Numbered from the stretch's first letter, positions 27,316 to 37,005 are shown. The stretch: 64,000 nucleotides of DNA from Sphingomonas sp. (GCF_017745215.1 NZ_JAGHZV010000017.1:1-64000), one strand, 5' to 3'. Translations and numbers: made by a program. The notes: generated from the letters alone by a model not told the origin.

Positions 27316-28556
27316 CGCAGCGCCGCCTGGTCGGGGCAGCGCAGCCGCGCTTCCGCTTCGGCCATGTAATCGCGCGTGATCGGCAGCGCATGGCGGTCGC
27401 GCGCGAACTGGAGCTGGTAGTTGACCAGCCCGCCGTTCATGAACCCCGTGATCGAGCCCGCGAGATAATAGGTCCACATGCGGAAGAAGCGTTCGTCGTA
27501 CATCTCGACGATCGCCTCCTTCGCGGCGGTGGTACGGTCGTACCAATGCTTGAGCGTGTGCCCATAGTGCATGCGCAGCACCTCGAGGTCGGTGAGGTAG
27601 TAGCGCATCCCCTCATAGCCTTGCGCGATCTCGGAAAGCGCGGGGATATAGCCGCCGGGGAAGATGTATTTCGCGGTGAAACGGTCGGTCACCCCTGGCG
27701 CGCCGGCGCGGCCGATGGTGTGGATCAGCATCACCCCCTGCGGGGTCAGCAGCTCGCGGCACTTGGCGAAGAAGGTGCGGTAGTTGGGCGGGCCGACATG
27801 CTCGAACATGCCGACCGAGACGATCCGGTCGAACTGCCCTTCGACGTCGCGATAGTCGATCAGCTCGAACCTGACCTTGTCCGCGACGCCCGCCTCCTCG
27901 GCGCGGCGGCGCGCGACCTTCAGTTGCTCCTCCGAGAGCGTCACGCCGAGCACCTCGGCGCCGGTCTGCTGGTGGAGGAACAGCGCCATCCCGCCCCAGC
28001 CGCAGCCGATGTCGAGCACGCGCATGCCCGGCTCGAGCGCGAGCTTGGCGGCGATATGCGCCTTCTTGTCCCATTGCGCCTGCTCGAGGCTGTTGGCGGG
28101 ATCGGTGAAATAGGCGCAGCTGTACTGGCGGTCGGCGTCGAGGAAGAGGTCGTAGAGCCGGTCGGAGAGGTCATAGTGGTGCGCGACGTTGCGCTTGGCC
28201 TGTCGGCGCATGTTGATCCGCCCGAGCCGGTGGCGCACCGCCTGCAGCCCGCGGCTGAACGGCCCCGGCTCGAGGTGGCGCGCGCCGCCTTCCCAGCGAT
28301 TGTTGCCGGTGGCGAGCATCAGCAGGTCGAGGATGTCGCCCTGCTCGATCGTGATCCGCCCGTCCATGAAGCCCTCGGCCGCGCCGAGCGCCGGATCGCG
28401 CACGATCGCCGCGGTCGCGCCGCGGTGGAGCCGGATCGTGACGGGATTGAACGCCGGATCGGGCGTGCCGAAGCGGACGGTCCGGCCGTTCTCATGGATG
28501 AGCGTCAGCGAGCCGCGCTTGATCGCTCGCGAAAAGAACTTGTCGATTAACACCAT
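27303..28556 (-). CDS. cfa: Cyclopropane-fatty-acyl-phospholipid synthase, paralogue 1
   Basis: 417 residues. A SAM-dependent methyltransferase that adds a methylene group across double bonds of membrane phospholipid chains. The N-terminal lipid-binding domain (1-125) is followed by the SAM core VLDIGCGWGGMALF, where the conserved Cys sits, then VGMFEHVG with the active-site Glu, LIHTIG with His, and YDERFFRMW with Tyr, matching the E. coli active site. ATG at 28556 is used; GTG at 28571 is possible because AGGAG is just upstream of it. A second copy follows at 30246. Its 3' end overlaps the convergent DUF1801 gene by 13 bases. Confidence 0.92.
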   Translation of the reverse strand: MVLIDKFFSRAIKRGSLTLIHENGRTVRFGTPDPAFNPVTIRLHRGATAAIVRDPALGAAEGFMDGRITIEQGDILDLLMLATGNNRWEGGARHLEPGPFSRGLQAVRHRLGRINMRRQAKRNVAHHYDLSDRLYDLFLDADRQYSCAYFTDPANSLEQAQWDKKAHIAAKLALEPGMRVLDIGCGWGGMALFLHQQTGAEVLGVTLSEEQLKVARRRAEEAGVADKVRFELIDYRDVEGQFDRIVSVGMFEHVGPPNYRTFFAKCRELLTPQGVMLIHTIGRAGAPGVTDRFTAKYIFPGGYIPALSEIAQGYEGMRYYLTDLEVLRMHYGHTLKHWYDRTTAAKEAIVEMYDERFFRMWTYYLAGSITGFMNGGLVNYQLQFARDRHALPITRDYMAEAEARLRCPDQAALRQAG

Positions 28557-28620
28557 AACGGAATGATCCACTCCTGAATCGGTTCCCCTCCGTTATGATC
28601 CATATCGTTGGAGCCCACCC

Positions 28621-29370
28621 TCAGATCCCGGCGTACCATTCATAGCCGCTGGCGTCCTCCCAATAGCCGCCATTGCCGTCGCCGAACCCCGCCAGGCTGT
28701 CGGTCGCCTGGATACGCATGATATATTTCGCCTGTTTGTACCCCAGCTGGCGCTCGACGCGCAGGCGGAGCGGCGCGCCATGCCCGACGTTGAGCGGCTT
28801 GTCGTTGAGCGCCCAGGCGAGCAGCGTCTGCGGATGGAGCGCGTCGACCAGGTCGATCGATTCATAATAGGGCCGGCCGTTGATCGAATCGGCGCAGTGG
28901 AAGACGAGGAAGCGGGCGGAGGGGAGCAGCTGCGCGGCGTCGACCAACGTCGCGAGCCGCGGGCCCTGCCACTTGCCGATCGCGCTCCAGCCTTCGACGC
29001 AATCGTGCCGCGTGATCTGCGCGCGCTGCGGCATCTGCTGGAGCTGGGCGAGCGACACCGATAGCGGCCGCCGCACCAGCCCGTCGAAGCGCAGCCGCCA
29101 CTCGGCGAAGCGGTTCGCGACATGCGCGTTGTAATCCTGCGTGTTCGGATTGGCGGTGCCGTTGACGCGGAACACCGGGCTGCGCTGCTCGGGCCGGAAC
29201 TCGCGCGCGAGGCTGTGGCCGCCACCGATCAGCCGCTGGAGCCTGTAATGGAAGTCGCTGTCCTTCATCAGGATCGACTTGGCGGTGGGGTTGCGCCCCA
29301 CCGCGTCGCAGCCGGCGAGCAGCCCGCCCGCGCCCGCGACGAACAACCCGCGCCGGGTGACCAGGCTCAT
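28621..29370 (-). CDS. Sulfite-oxidase-type molybdopterin oxidoreductase, Tat-exported
   Basis: 249 residues. The start shows a twin-arginine leader TRRGLFVAGAGGLLAGC that also ends in a lipobox-like Cys. The fold is the sulfite-oxidase type: RHDCVEGWSAIGKWQGPRL carries the molybdenum-ligating Cys, and FHCADSINGRPYYESIDL and VGHGAPLRLRVERQLGYKQAKYI follow. Similar to the MsrP/YedY catalytic subunit that reduces methionine sulfoxide, but shorter. The ATG at 29370 overlaps the stop of the cytochrome b gene (ATGA); the pair is therefore a membrane-anchored redox complex with periplasmic catalysis. The physiological substrate is not clear from sequence. Confidence 0.88.
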   Translation of the reverse strand: MSLVTRRGLFVAGAGGLLAGCDAVGRNPTAKSILMKDSDFHYRLQRLIGGGHSLAREFRPEQRSPVFRVNGTANPNTQDYNAHVANRFAEWRLRFDGLVRRPLSVSLAQLQQMPQRAQITRHDCVEGWSAIGKWQGPRLATLVDAAQLLPSARFLVFHCADSINGRPYYESIDLVDALHPQTLLAWALNDKPLNVGHGAPLRLRVERQLGYKQAKYIMRIQATDSLAGFGDGNGGYWEDASGYEWYAGI

Positions 29371-30131
29371 GACGCTTCCTCCTCGTCGGGGAGCGTCCAC
29401 CAGCCGGTGATCATCGAGCGGACTTCGTTGACGGCGTCGGCAAGGATCACCAGCGCCAGGTGCACGACGATGAACGCGACCGTCGCCGCCATGCAGAGGA
29501 AGTGGATCGACCGCGCCGACTGCCGCCCGCCGAACACGTCGATGAGCCAGGGCCAGTTCGCCCCCATCCCCGGCGAGAGCGCGAGGCCGGTGAAGATCAG
29601 CAGCGGCAGCAGCACGAAGATCACGCCGATATAGGCGAGCTTCTGGAAGATGTTGAACGCGAGCGGATCGGCCGAGTCGTGGAAGCGGAAGGCGAGGTGC
29701 GCCTTCAGATCGGCGAGCAGGTGAGCGGGCGCAAGCTCGGCGCGGCGCAGCGTCAGGCGCTCGCGGAAATGGCGGTTGGCGAGGCTCGCGATCATGAAGC
29801 CGAGCAGGGCGAAAGCGAGGATGAGCGCGAAGAACAGGTGCCAGTGCCGCGCGATCGCGAGGCTGTAGGTCGAGGGGATCGTCGCCCAGCCGGGGAAGCG
29901 CGGCAGCACCAGCCAGGCATGGTCGAAGTTCGCGCCATACTGCCCCCAATAGAGGCGGGGGTGGGCGTTGAAGATCATCAGGCCGGAGCCGATCATGATG
30001 AAGACGGTGACGGCGTTCACCCAATGCCAGAGGCGCGTGGCGAGCCGATGCCGGTAGAGCCGGCGCGGCGCAGGGGCGGGCGGCGGCGCTTCGCGCTCGG
30101 GTTCGTCGGGGAGAATCTCGGCCTCGCTCAC
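29367..30131 (-). CDS. Cytochrome b subunit partnering the molybdoenzyme
   Basis: 254 residues with four to five membrane helices. Conserved histidines for two b hemes occur in RLWHWVNAV, ARHWHLFFAL, and IHFLCMAATVAFIVVHLALVI near the C-terminus, as in the Ni/Fe-hydrogenase-type cytochrome b561 family. A proline- and glutamate-rich stretch precedes the first helix. It should pass electrons from quinol to the molybdenum subunit whose gene overlaps its end (ATGA). The start is ATG at 30131, right after a REP-like repeat, so the promoter must be close to or inside the repeat. Confidence 0.88.
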   Translation of the reverse strand: MSEAEILPDEPEREAPPPAPAPRRLYRHRLATRLWHWVNAVTVFIMIGSGLMIFNAHPRLYWGQYGANFDHAWLVLPRFPGWATIPSTYSLAIARHWHLFFALILAFALLGFMIASLANRHFRERLTLRRAELAPAHLLADLKAHLAFRFHDSADPLAFNIFQKLAYIGVIFVLLPLLIFTGLALSPGMGANWPWLIDVFGGRQSARSIHFLCMAATVAFIVVHLALVILADAVNEVRSMITGWWTLPDEEEAS

Positions 30132-30160
30132 GCAATCGCTTATAGCGCCATCCCAAGCGC

Positions 30161-30244
30161 CGTCATCCCGGCGAAAGCCGGGACCCAGGGTTGCAGAGGG
30201 AATCGCTCGCGGCCCCGGGGGTCCCGGCTTTCGCCGGGATGACG
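30161..30244. repeat. REP-like inverted repeat, family A, copy 4
   Basis: Arms as in copy 1 with one extra base beside the right arm (GGGGGTCCC) and an altered spacer. It ends one base before the stop codon of the second cyclopropane synthase gene, and its other end is 30 bases from the start of the cytochrome b gene on the same strand. Confidence 0.9.
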
Positions 30245-30245
30245 G

Positions 30246-31472
30246 CTAGGAGGATGTCCCCCGCAGCTTCGCCTCCGCCTCGAACATATAGTCGCGCGTC
30301 ATCGGCAGCGCGTCGCGGCGGCGGGTGTATTGCAGCTGATAGTTCACCATGCTCGTCTCGGTGAACATCGTCATCGCCCCAGCGAGGTAGAACAGCCACA
30401 GCCGCAGGAACCGCTCGTCGTAGCGCCGCACGATCTCCTCGGCATTCTCCGTCACCCGGTCGTACCAGTGGCGGATCGTGTAGTAATAATGGAAGCGCAG
30501 CGTCTCGCAGTCGGTCATGATCAGCCGCGTCTGCTCGCTCGCGCCGACGATCTCCGACAGCGACGGGATATAGCCGCCCGGGAAGATGTATTTCTGGGTG
30601 AAGGCGTCGGTCGTCCCCGGCTTGCCCATCCGCCCGATCGTGTGGAGCAGCATCACCCCGTCGGGCGCGAGCAGGTCGCGGCACTTCTGGAAGAAGGTCT
30701 CGAACTGCGGCGGACCGACATGCTCGAACATGCCGACCGAGACGATCCGGTCGAACTGGCCCTCGACGTCGCGATAGTCGATCAGCTCGAACTTGACCTT
30801 GTCCGCCACCCCCGCCGCTTCGGCGCGCGCCCTGGCGGTGCGGATCTGCTCCTCGGAGAGCGTGATGCCGAGCACTTCCACCCCCGCCACGCGGTTGAGG
30901 TACAGCGCCATCCCGCCCCAGCCGCAGCCGATGTCGAGCACGCGGTTGCCGGGCTTCAGGTTCAGCTTGGCGGCGATGTGCGCCTTCTTGTCGAGCTGCG
31001 CCTGCTCGAGCGTCACCCCCGGCGCAACGTGATAGCCGCAGCTGTACTGCATGTCGGCGTCGAGGAAGAGCTCGTAGAGCTGGTTGCCGATGTCGTAGTG
31101 GTGCGCGACATTCTGCTTCGATCGCCGCTGCCAGTTGAACCGGTCCCACGCGTTCTTGAGCTTGCCGCCCTTCTTGAGGAACTTGTCCTTGCCGCTGCGG
31201 TCCTCCCAGCGGTTCGAGCGGCGGATCACCAGGATCAAGTCGAGGATGTCGCCCTGCTCGAGCACCAGCCGCCCGTCCATCAGCGCCTCGGCCGCGCCCA
31301 GCCCGGGATCGCGCGCGATCTCGCCCGCAACGCGCGCGTCGGTGAAGCGCACCGTCACCGGGTTCAGCGCCGGATCGGGCGTGCCGTAGCGATAGGCCTT
31401 GCCGTCGTGATCGACGATGGTGAGTTCGCCGGTGCGGATGAGGCGCCCGAGCGCCTTGTCGAGGAGCCACAT
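30246..31472 (-). CDS. cfa: Cyclopropane-fatty-acyl-phospholipid synthase, paralogue 2
   Basis: 408 residues, clearly homologous to the product at 27303 along the full length: VLDIGCGWGGMALYLNRV, VSVGMFEHVGPPQFETFFQKC, LLHTIG, FIFPGGYIPSLSEI-type ending with KYIFPGGYIPSLSEI, YDERFLRLWLFYLAGAMTMF. All E. coli-type catalytic residues (Cys, Glu, His, Tyr) are retained. It differs most in the N-terminal domain, with an extra basic segment SGKDKFLKKGGKLKNAWDRF (about 110-129). ATG at 31472 follows GTCAAAGTGGCGGC; a longer frame upstream lacks similarity. A cytochrome/molybdoenzyme pair lies between the two copies. Confidence 0.92.
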   Translation of the reverse strand: MWLLDKALGRLIRTGELTIVDHDGKAYRYGTPDPALNPVTVRFTDARVAGEIARDPGLGAAEALMDGRLVLEQGDILDLILVIRRSNRWEDRSGKDKFLKKGGKLKNAWDRFNWQRRSKQNVAHHYDIGNQLYELFLDADMQYSCGYHVAPGVTLEQAQLDKKAHIAAKLNLKPGNRVLDIGCGWGGMALYLNRVAGVEVLGITLSEEQIRTARARAEAAGVADKVKFELIDYRDVEGQFDRIVSVGMFEHVGPPQFETFFQKCRDLLAPDGVMLLHTIGRMGKPGTTDAFTQKYIFPGGYIPSLSEIVGASEQTRLIMTDCETLRFHYYYTIRHWYDRVTENAEEIVRRYDERFLRLWLFYLAGAMTMFTETSMVNYQLQYTRRRDALPMTRDYMFEAEAKLRGTSS

Positions 31473-31581
31473 GCCGCCACTTTGACAGCGATTCGGCCGT
31501 GCGCGCAACCGCGACCATTTTTGAGGCTCGCTCGAGCCCATGAAGCTGCTATCCATGCGCAAACACATGCGGGAGAGGACC

Positions 31582-33033
31582 ATGACCAACTTCACGCGCC
31601 GCGACCTCGGCAAGACGCTGGGCGCCGCGGCGATCCTGGCCGGCGGCGGGATCGGCACCGCCGAGGCCAAGGGACATGCCGAGGAGACAACGCTGTCACC
31701 GCAAAGCTTCCCCAAGGGCTTCCAATGGGGCTGCGCGACGGCGTCGTACCAGGTCGAGGGCGCGGCGACCGAGGACGGGCGCGGCGCGACCAACTGGGAC
31801 GTCTTCTCGCACACCCCGGGCAAGGTCGCGAACGGCGACACCGGCGACGTCGCCTGCGACAGCTACCATCGCTACGCCGAGGACCATGACCTGCTGAAGA
31901 ACCTCGGCGTGGGCATGTACCGCATGTCGATTGCCTGGTCGCGGATCTTCCCCGAGGGCCGCGGCACGCCCAACCAGAAGGGCGTCGACCATTACAAGCG
32001 CGTCGTCGACGACCTGCTCGCCAAGGGCATCACGCCCTATGTCACCATGTTCCACTGGGACTATCCGGCGGCGCTGCCGGGCGGCTGGCAGAACCGCGAC
32101 ACCGCCTTGGCGTTCGCCGACTATGCCGGCTACATGGCCGGGCAGCTCGGCGATCGCGTCAAGCATTTCATGACGACCAACGAGATCCGCTGCTTCACCG
32201 ATCTCAGCCACATGCAGGGCATCCACGCCCCCGGCCTCAAGCTGCCGCCGGCGGGCGTGAACCAGGTCCGCCACCACGGCGTGCTCGCGCACGGCCTCGC
32301 GGTCCAGGCGATCCGCGCCAAGGCCGCGGCGGGCGCGCAGGTCGGCCTCGCCGAGAACCCCAATTTCATCGTCCCCGCGATCGAGACGCCCGAGGACATC
32401 GAAGCGGCCAAGCGCGCGACCTACGACCAGAACGCGATGTTCCTGGGCGCGGTGATGACCGGCAAATACGACGAACACTATCTCGCGACCTGCGGCGCCG
32501 ATGCGCCCAAGGTCCAGCCGGGCGACATGGCCGCGATCGGCAGCCCGCTCGATTTCGTCGCGCTCAACATCTACACGCCCGGCTATGCCAAGGCCGATCC
32601 CTCGGCGCCGCGCGGCTACAAGCTGCTGCCGCATCCGAGCTCGGCGCCGCACATGGCCTCGCCCTGGCTCTTCGTCGGCCCCGAGGTGCTCTACTGGGGC
32701 GTCCGCCAGGTGGCGGAGCTCTACAAGCCCAAGGCGATCTTCATCTCGGAGAACGGCTGCTCCTCCGACGACAAGCTGGTCGGCGGCGAAGTCAACGACA
32801 CCGACCGCGTGATGTACCTGCGCAACTACCTCACCCACCTCCACCGCGCGACGGCCGAGGGCTTGCCCGTGAAGGGCTATTTCCTCTGGAGCCTGATGGA
32901 CAATTTCGAATGGGCCGACGGCTATGGGAAGCGCTTCGGCATCCACTACGTCGATTTCGCCACCCAGAAGCGCACCCCCAAGCTCAGCGCGCTCTGGTAC
33001 AAGGAACTGATCCGGCGCAACGCGCTGGTGTGA
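31582..33033 (+). CDS. GH1 beta-glucosidase with Tat signal
   Basis: 483 residues. The N-terminus is a twin-arginine signal (TRRDLGKTLGAAAILAGGG) with a likely cut near AEA, so the enzyme should be periplasmic and folded before export. The GH1 barrel shows FQWGCATASYQVEGAATEDGRG, NWDVFSHTPGKVANGDTGDVACDSYHRYAEDHDLL, the acid/base Glu in TTNE (about 201; most GH1 have TFNEP or TLNEP), and the nucleophile in ISENG (about 390), then KGYFLWSLMDNFEWADGYGKRFG. Hydrolyses beta-glucosides or -galactosides. ATG at 31582 was chosen for the AGAGGACC before it; an ATG 42 bases earlier is also in frame. No glycan transporter lies nearby. Confidence 0.93.
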   Translation: MTNFTRRDLGKTLGAAAILAGGGIGTAEAKGHAEETTLSPQSFPKGFQWGCATASYQVEGAATEDGRGATNWDVFSHTPGKVANGDTGDVACDSYHRYAEDHDLLKNLGVGMYRMSIAWSRIFPEGRGTPNQKGVDHYKRVVDDLLAKGITPYVTMFHWDYPAALPGGWQNRDTALAFADYAGYMAGQLGDRVKHFMTTNEIRCFTDLSHMQGIHAPGLKLPPAGVNQVRHHGVLAHGLAVQAIRAKAAAGAQVGLAENPNFIVPAIETPEDIEAAKRATYDQNAMFLGAVMTGKYDEHYLATCGADAPKVQPGDMAAIGSPLDFVALNIYTPGYAKADPSAPRGYKLLPHPSSAPHMASPWLFVGPEVLYWGVRQVAELYKPKAIFISENGCSSDDKLVGGEVNDTDRVMYLRNYLTHLHRATAEGLPVKGYFLWSLMDNFEWADGYGKRFGIHYVDFATQKRTPKLSALWYKELIRRNALV

Positions 33034-33085
33034 AGGCCGGGCGCGCGATCCTCTGCCGCTGAAGCGAAGGCTGGAGGACGCGCGC

Positions 33086-35758
33086 CTATCCGCTGTTGCG
33101 AAGCGCCGTCGCCACGGCGTTGATCGACAACAGGATGCCGTCGCCGACGCGCGGATCGTCCTCGCCGGCGCGGTGGCGCTTCATCAGCTCGATCTGCAGC
33201 AGGTTGAGCGGCTCGATGTACGGCAGCCGCAGCCGGATCGAGGCGTCGAGCGTCGGGTGCTTCTCGAGCAGCCGCGTCTGGCGCGTCACCTGGAGCAGGC
33301 CATCGTGCGTCGCCTGCCAGCCGTCGCGGATGCGGCCGAAGATCGAGTCGCGCAGACCCTCGTCCTCGACCAGCGCGGCATAGTGCTCGGCGATCCGCAT
33401 GTCGGACTTGGCGAGCACCTGCTCCATATTGTCGAGCGTCGCCTGGAACAGCGGCCAGCCCGCCGCCATCTCGCGCAGCAGCCCCTTGTCCTCGAACGCC
33501 TCGAGCGCGGCGCCGACGCCATACCAGCCCGGCAGCATCACCCGCGCCTGCGCCCAGCTGAACACCCAGGGGATCGCGCGCAGGTCCTCGATCGCGTCGG
33601 ACTTCTTCCGGCTCGCCGGGCGCGAGCCGATCTTCAGGCCCGCGATCTCGGCGATCGGCGTCATCTGGCGGAAGAAGGTGGTGAAGCCCTCGGTCTCGTA
33701 GACCAGCCCGCGATAGGCGCGGAACGCCGCGTCGGAGAGCTGGTCCATCGCCGCATGGAAGCGCGTCGCATCCTTGGGCGCGAGCTTGGCGGGCTCGAGG
33801 CTGGCGAGCAGCGTCGCCGAGGCGACCGCCTCGAGGTTGGTCATCGCGCTCTCGCGCGTGCCGTATTTCGCCGCGATCACTTCGCCCTGCTCGGTGATGC
33901 GGATGCGGCCCTGCACCGTGCCCGGCGGCTGGGCGAGGATCGCCGAATAGCTCGACCCGCCGCCGCGCCCGACCGAGCCGCCGCGGCCGTGGAATAGCTG
34001 CATCCGCACGCCGGCCTTTTCGAACACCGGCGCAAGCGCAGTCGAGCCGCGCGAGAGCTGCCAGGTCGAAGTGAGATAGCCGCCGTCCTTGTTCGAATCG
34101 GAATAGCCGATCATCACTTCCTGGTGTCCGCGCGCCTTGGCGATCGCATCGATCTCGGGAAGCGCGAAATAGGCCTCCATGATCGCCGGCGCGCCCTCGA
34201 GGTCGGCGATCGTCTCGAACAGCGGGATCGCCATCACCTGCGCCTGCGGCGGCTCGCCGGGCGTGTAGAGCCCGGCTTCCTTGAGCATCACATGGACCTC
34301 GAGCAGGTCGGAGACCGACTGGGCCATCGAGACGATGTAATGGGTGATGCACTGGCGCCCGTAGCGTGCATGCGCGCTCGCCGCCTCGCGCACGATCGCG
34401 AGCTCGGAGGCGGTCTCCTCCGAATAATCCGCATAGGGGCTGGTGAGCAGCCGCGGGCTCTGCAGCTCGCGGCGAAGCAGGGCCACGCGCGCATCCTCGT
34501 CGAGCCCGGCATAATCGTCGCACACGCCGGCGCGCGCGAGCAGCTCGCCGACGACGCGCTCGTGCACCGCGCTGTTCTGCCGCATGTCGAGCGTCGCCAG
34601 GTGGAAGCCGAAGGTTTCCACGGAGCGAATCAGGCGCCCGAGCGCGCCGCCGCTCGACAGCGCCCCGCCGCCGGTCTCGGCGAGCGCGCGCGCGACCACC
34701 GCCAGCTCCTCGCGCAGCTCGCCGGGCTCGGCATAGGGCTCGCCTTCGATCGTCGCGGGGCGCGGCGGCGCCTTGCCGGTGAGCTTCACATGGGTGGCGC
34801 AGAGCCGCGCATAGATGCCCGAGAGCGCGCGGCGATAGGGTTCGTCCTGTCGGCTGCGGCCGGGATCGTGGCTCGCCTCGGCAAGCGCGAGCACGCCGGG
34901 ATCGACGTCGCTGTTCTCGGTCGAGATCGACAGCTCGGCGCCGAGCGCATGGACCTGCGAGAGGTAATGGCCCAGCACCGTCTCGGCCGCGCGGGCGAGC
35001 GCCGTGCGCATCGAATCGGCATCGACGAACGGGTTGCCGTCGCGGTCGCCGCCGATCCAGCTGCCCGGCTTGAGGAAGCTCGGGGTTCGCGAGCCCAAGG
35101 CGCGGTCCCAGCGCGAATAGAGCGCGGGGAGCACGCGGAGGAACACGTCGCGCAGGTACGACAGCGCTGTCTCGACCTCGTCGACCACGCCCAGCTTCTC
35201 GCGGCGCAGCACCCGCGTCTGCCAGAGCAGCGCGATCTGGCGCAGGATCGCATCGTCGATCAGGTCGCCGTCCTCGGTCTCCTTGAGGCCCAGGTCCTTG
35301 AGCGCCATCAGCTCGGCGATCCGGTTCTTGTGATCGATCATGCTCTTGCGGCGCACTTCGGTGGGGTGCGCGGTGAGCACGGGGACGACGAGCGCGTGCT
35401 CGAGCAGCCTGATCACCGCGGCATGATCGATCCCGTCCTTCTTGAGATGCGCGAGCGTGCTGGCGACGTCGGCGCCCTTGTCGGCGCTCACGCCCTGGCG
35501 GTCCTCGGCGAGGTTGGCGAGCATCGAGAAGAGCATGAAGCCGCGCACGAACTCGAGCGTGTCGTCGAGGCTGAGGCGCTCGAGCCCCGAGTCGGTGCGG
35601 TCGGCGCCGGCGATGCCGCGCGCGCGGTCGACCGAGGTCTGGCGGATATATTCGATCCGCTTGAACAGCGCCTCGCCGCCATAGGCGCGGATGACGTCGC
35701 CGAGCATCCGCCCGAGGAAACGGACGTCGGGATTGTTCGCGATCGTTACGCTGGCCAT
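33086..35758 (-). CDS. ppc: Phosphoenolpyruvate carboxylase
   Basis: 890 residues, full length. Carboxylates PEP to oxaloacetate to refill the TCA cycle. Signatures: VVPVLTAHPTEVRRKSM with the catalytic His, LKPGSWIGGDRDGNPFVD, MIGYSDSNKDGGYLTSTWQL, and the PEP-binding FHGRGGSVGRGGG; the end LLLSINAVATALRNSG is in the conserved C-terminal style. ATG at 35758 (MASVTIANNPDVRF) is used; an in-frame TTG at 35794 would add 12 residues. No strong ribosome-binding site is visible. The glycosidase gene converges on its stop with 52 bases between. Confidence 0.97.
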   Translation of the reverse strand: MASVTIANNPDVRFLGRMLGDVIRAYGGEALFKRIEYIRQTSVDRARGIAGADRTDSGLERLSLDDTLEFVRGFMLFSMLANLAEDRQGVSADKGADVASTLAHLKKDGIDHAAVIRLLEHALVVPVLTAHPTEVRRKSMIDHKNRIAELMALKDLGLKETEDGDLIDDAILRQIALLWQTRVLRREKLGVVDEVETALSYLRDVFLRVLPALYSRWDRALGSRTPSFLKPGSWIGGDRDGNPFVDADSMRTALARAAETVLGHYLSQVHALGAELSISTENSDVDPGVLALAEASHDPGRSRQDEPYRRALSGIYARLCATHVKLTGKAPPRPATIEGEPYAEPGELREELAVVARALAETGGGALSSGGALGRLIRSVETFGFHLATLDMRQNSAVHERVVGELLARAGVCDDYAGLDEDARVALLRRELQSPRLLTSPYADYSEETASELAIVREAASAHARYGRQCITHYIVSMAQSVSDLLEVHVMLKEAGLYTPGEPPQAQVMAIPLFETIADLEGAPAIMEAYFALPEIDAIAKARGHQEVMIGYSDSNKDGGYLTSTWQLSRGSTALAPVFEKAGVRMQLFHGRGGSVGRGGGSSYSAILAQPPGTVQGRIRITEQGEVIAAKYGTRESAMTNLEAVASATLLASLEPAKLAPKDATRFHAAMDQLSDAAFRAYRGLVYETEGFTTFFRQMTPIAEIAGLKIGSRPASRKKSDAIEDLRAIPWVFSWAQARVMLPGWYGVGAALEAFEDKGLLREMAAGWPLFQATLDNMEQVLAKSDMRIAEHYAALVEDEGLRDSIFGRIRDGWQATHDGLLQVTRQTRLLEKHPTLDASIRLRLPYIEPLNLLQIELMKRHRAGEDDPRVGDGILLSINAVATALRNSG

Positions 35759-35834
35759 CTGGTTACGCTGCACTGCAAAACGGCGCCGGGTCAACGCCTA
35801 ACTCGGCCGAAAGGGGCACCGCGACTCATCAAAA

Positions 35835-36869
35835 TCAGCGCGTGTCGCTGAGCCGCGCGTCGCTCATCCAGTCCGCGACGACGGGACCGTTCTCGATCAG
35901 CGTCATCGGCACCGCGGGTTCGGCTTCGGCGGGCGCCAGGTTGAGCCCCAGCGTGTCGGGGATCACCACCATCGTCGTGCCGGGCCCGACCACCGAGGCG
36001 AGCGCCTGGCGGAAGGGATCGGTGCCCTGGAAGCGCTCGGCCTCGCCGCCCGTCCCCAGGTCGAACGCCGCCGGCGCCTGGCCGGGCAGCTCGACGCGCT
36101 GCCAGTCGTAGCGGCCGCCGGCGACCGACTGGAGCACATAGGCCTGCATCCGCTCGACCTCGCCGTCGAAGCGCACCGGCGCCGAGCCGATCTGGACGCC
36201 GTTGCGCAGCACCACCATCCGGCGGTCGGCGGCGCTCACCACGATCGAGACGGGGCCATAGGGCGCGCGCTCGGGATGCCATTCGGCGGGTCCGGTGGCG
36301 GTGTAGGGCCGGTTGCTGCGCACGCTCGCCGCCGAGGGGCCGAGGCGGAGCTGCGGCGCCTGGTTGACGACCACCACGGTCATGCCGAGCGCGGTCTCGC
36401 CGAACAGCAGCTTGGCGAAGTCGTTGGGCAGGCGGATGCAGCCGTGCGAGGCGGGATAGCCGGGCAGGTTGCCGGCATGGAGCGCGATGCCGTTCCACGT
36501 CAGCTTCTGCATGAAGGGCATCGGCGCGCGGTTGTACTTGCTCGAGAAGTGCGTCTCCGCCTTCTGCAGCACGGTGAAGACGCCGAGCGGCGTCGCATGG
36601 CCGGGCTTGCCGGTCGAGACGGTGGAGACCGCGATCGGCACGCCGTTGCGATAGGCGACGAGGCGCTGCGTGGCGATGTTCACCACCACCAGCATCGGGC
36701 CCTGCGGCGCGATCTGCGGCGCCCAGAGGAACTGCCCGGGCCGCAGCCGCTCGACCGCGGCGAGCACGCTGCCGCCGGTGATCGGCTGCATCTGCGCCGT
36801 CCCCGTCGTCGCGACCAGCGCGACCGCCCCCGCCAGCACCAACGCCCGCACCCGCATCGAATTCAGCAT
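35835..36869 (-). CDS. L,D-transpeptidase (YkuD domain)
   Basis: 344 residues with a signal peptide (VRALVLAGAVALVATTGTAQ). The YkuD catalytic domain (about 60-180) has HAGNLPGYPASHGCIRLP: His at about 131 and the SHGC nucleophile Cys at about 144, with the following Arg. A second, shorter beta-rich segment (about 195-310) repeats part of the fold without a SHGC. Such enzymes form 3-3 cross-links in peptidoglycan or attach outer-membrane proteins. ATG at 36869 has GGGGGCGAC before it. The C-terminal extension is unusual for the minimal family. Confidence 0.9.
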   Translation of the reverse strand: MLNSMRVRALVLAGAVALVATTGTAQMQPITGGSVLAAVERLRPGQFLWAPQIAPQGPMLVVVNIATQRLVAYRNGVPIAVSTVSTGKPGHATPLGVFTVLQKAETHFSSKYNRAPMPFMQKLTWNGIALHAGNLPGYPASHGCIRLPNDFAKLLFGETALGMTVVVVNQAPQLRLGPSAASVRSNRPYTATGPAEWHPERAPYGPVSIVVSAADRRMVVLRNGVQIGSAPVRFDGEVERMQAYVLQSVAGGRYDWQRVELPGQAPAAFDLGTGGEAERFQGTDPFRQALASVVGPGTTMVVIPDTLGLNLAPAEAEPAVPMTLIENGPVVADWMSDARLSDTR

Positions 36870-37005
36870 CGTCGCCCCCAATGCTTAAGCGACTCGCTGC
36901 CGCCATGGCGTCATAGCATCGGTGCGTGCGGAGTCGAAACGATCGGGCGTTTCCGCGATATGTCGGGGCCTTGGCCTCTGCGCCGCGGCCCCCTAGACCG
37001 GCGGC

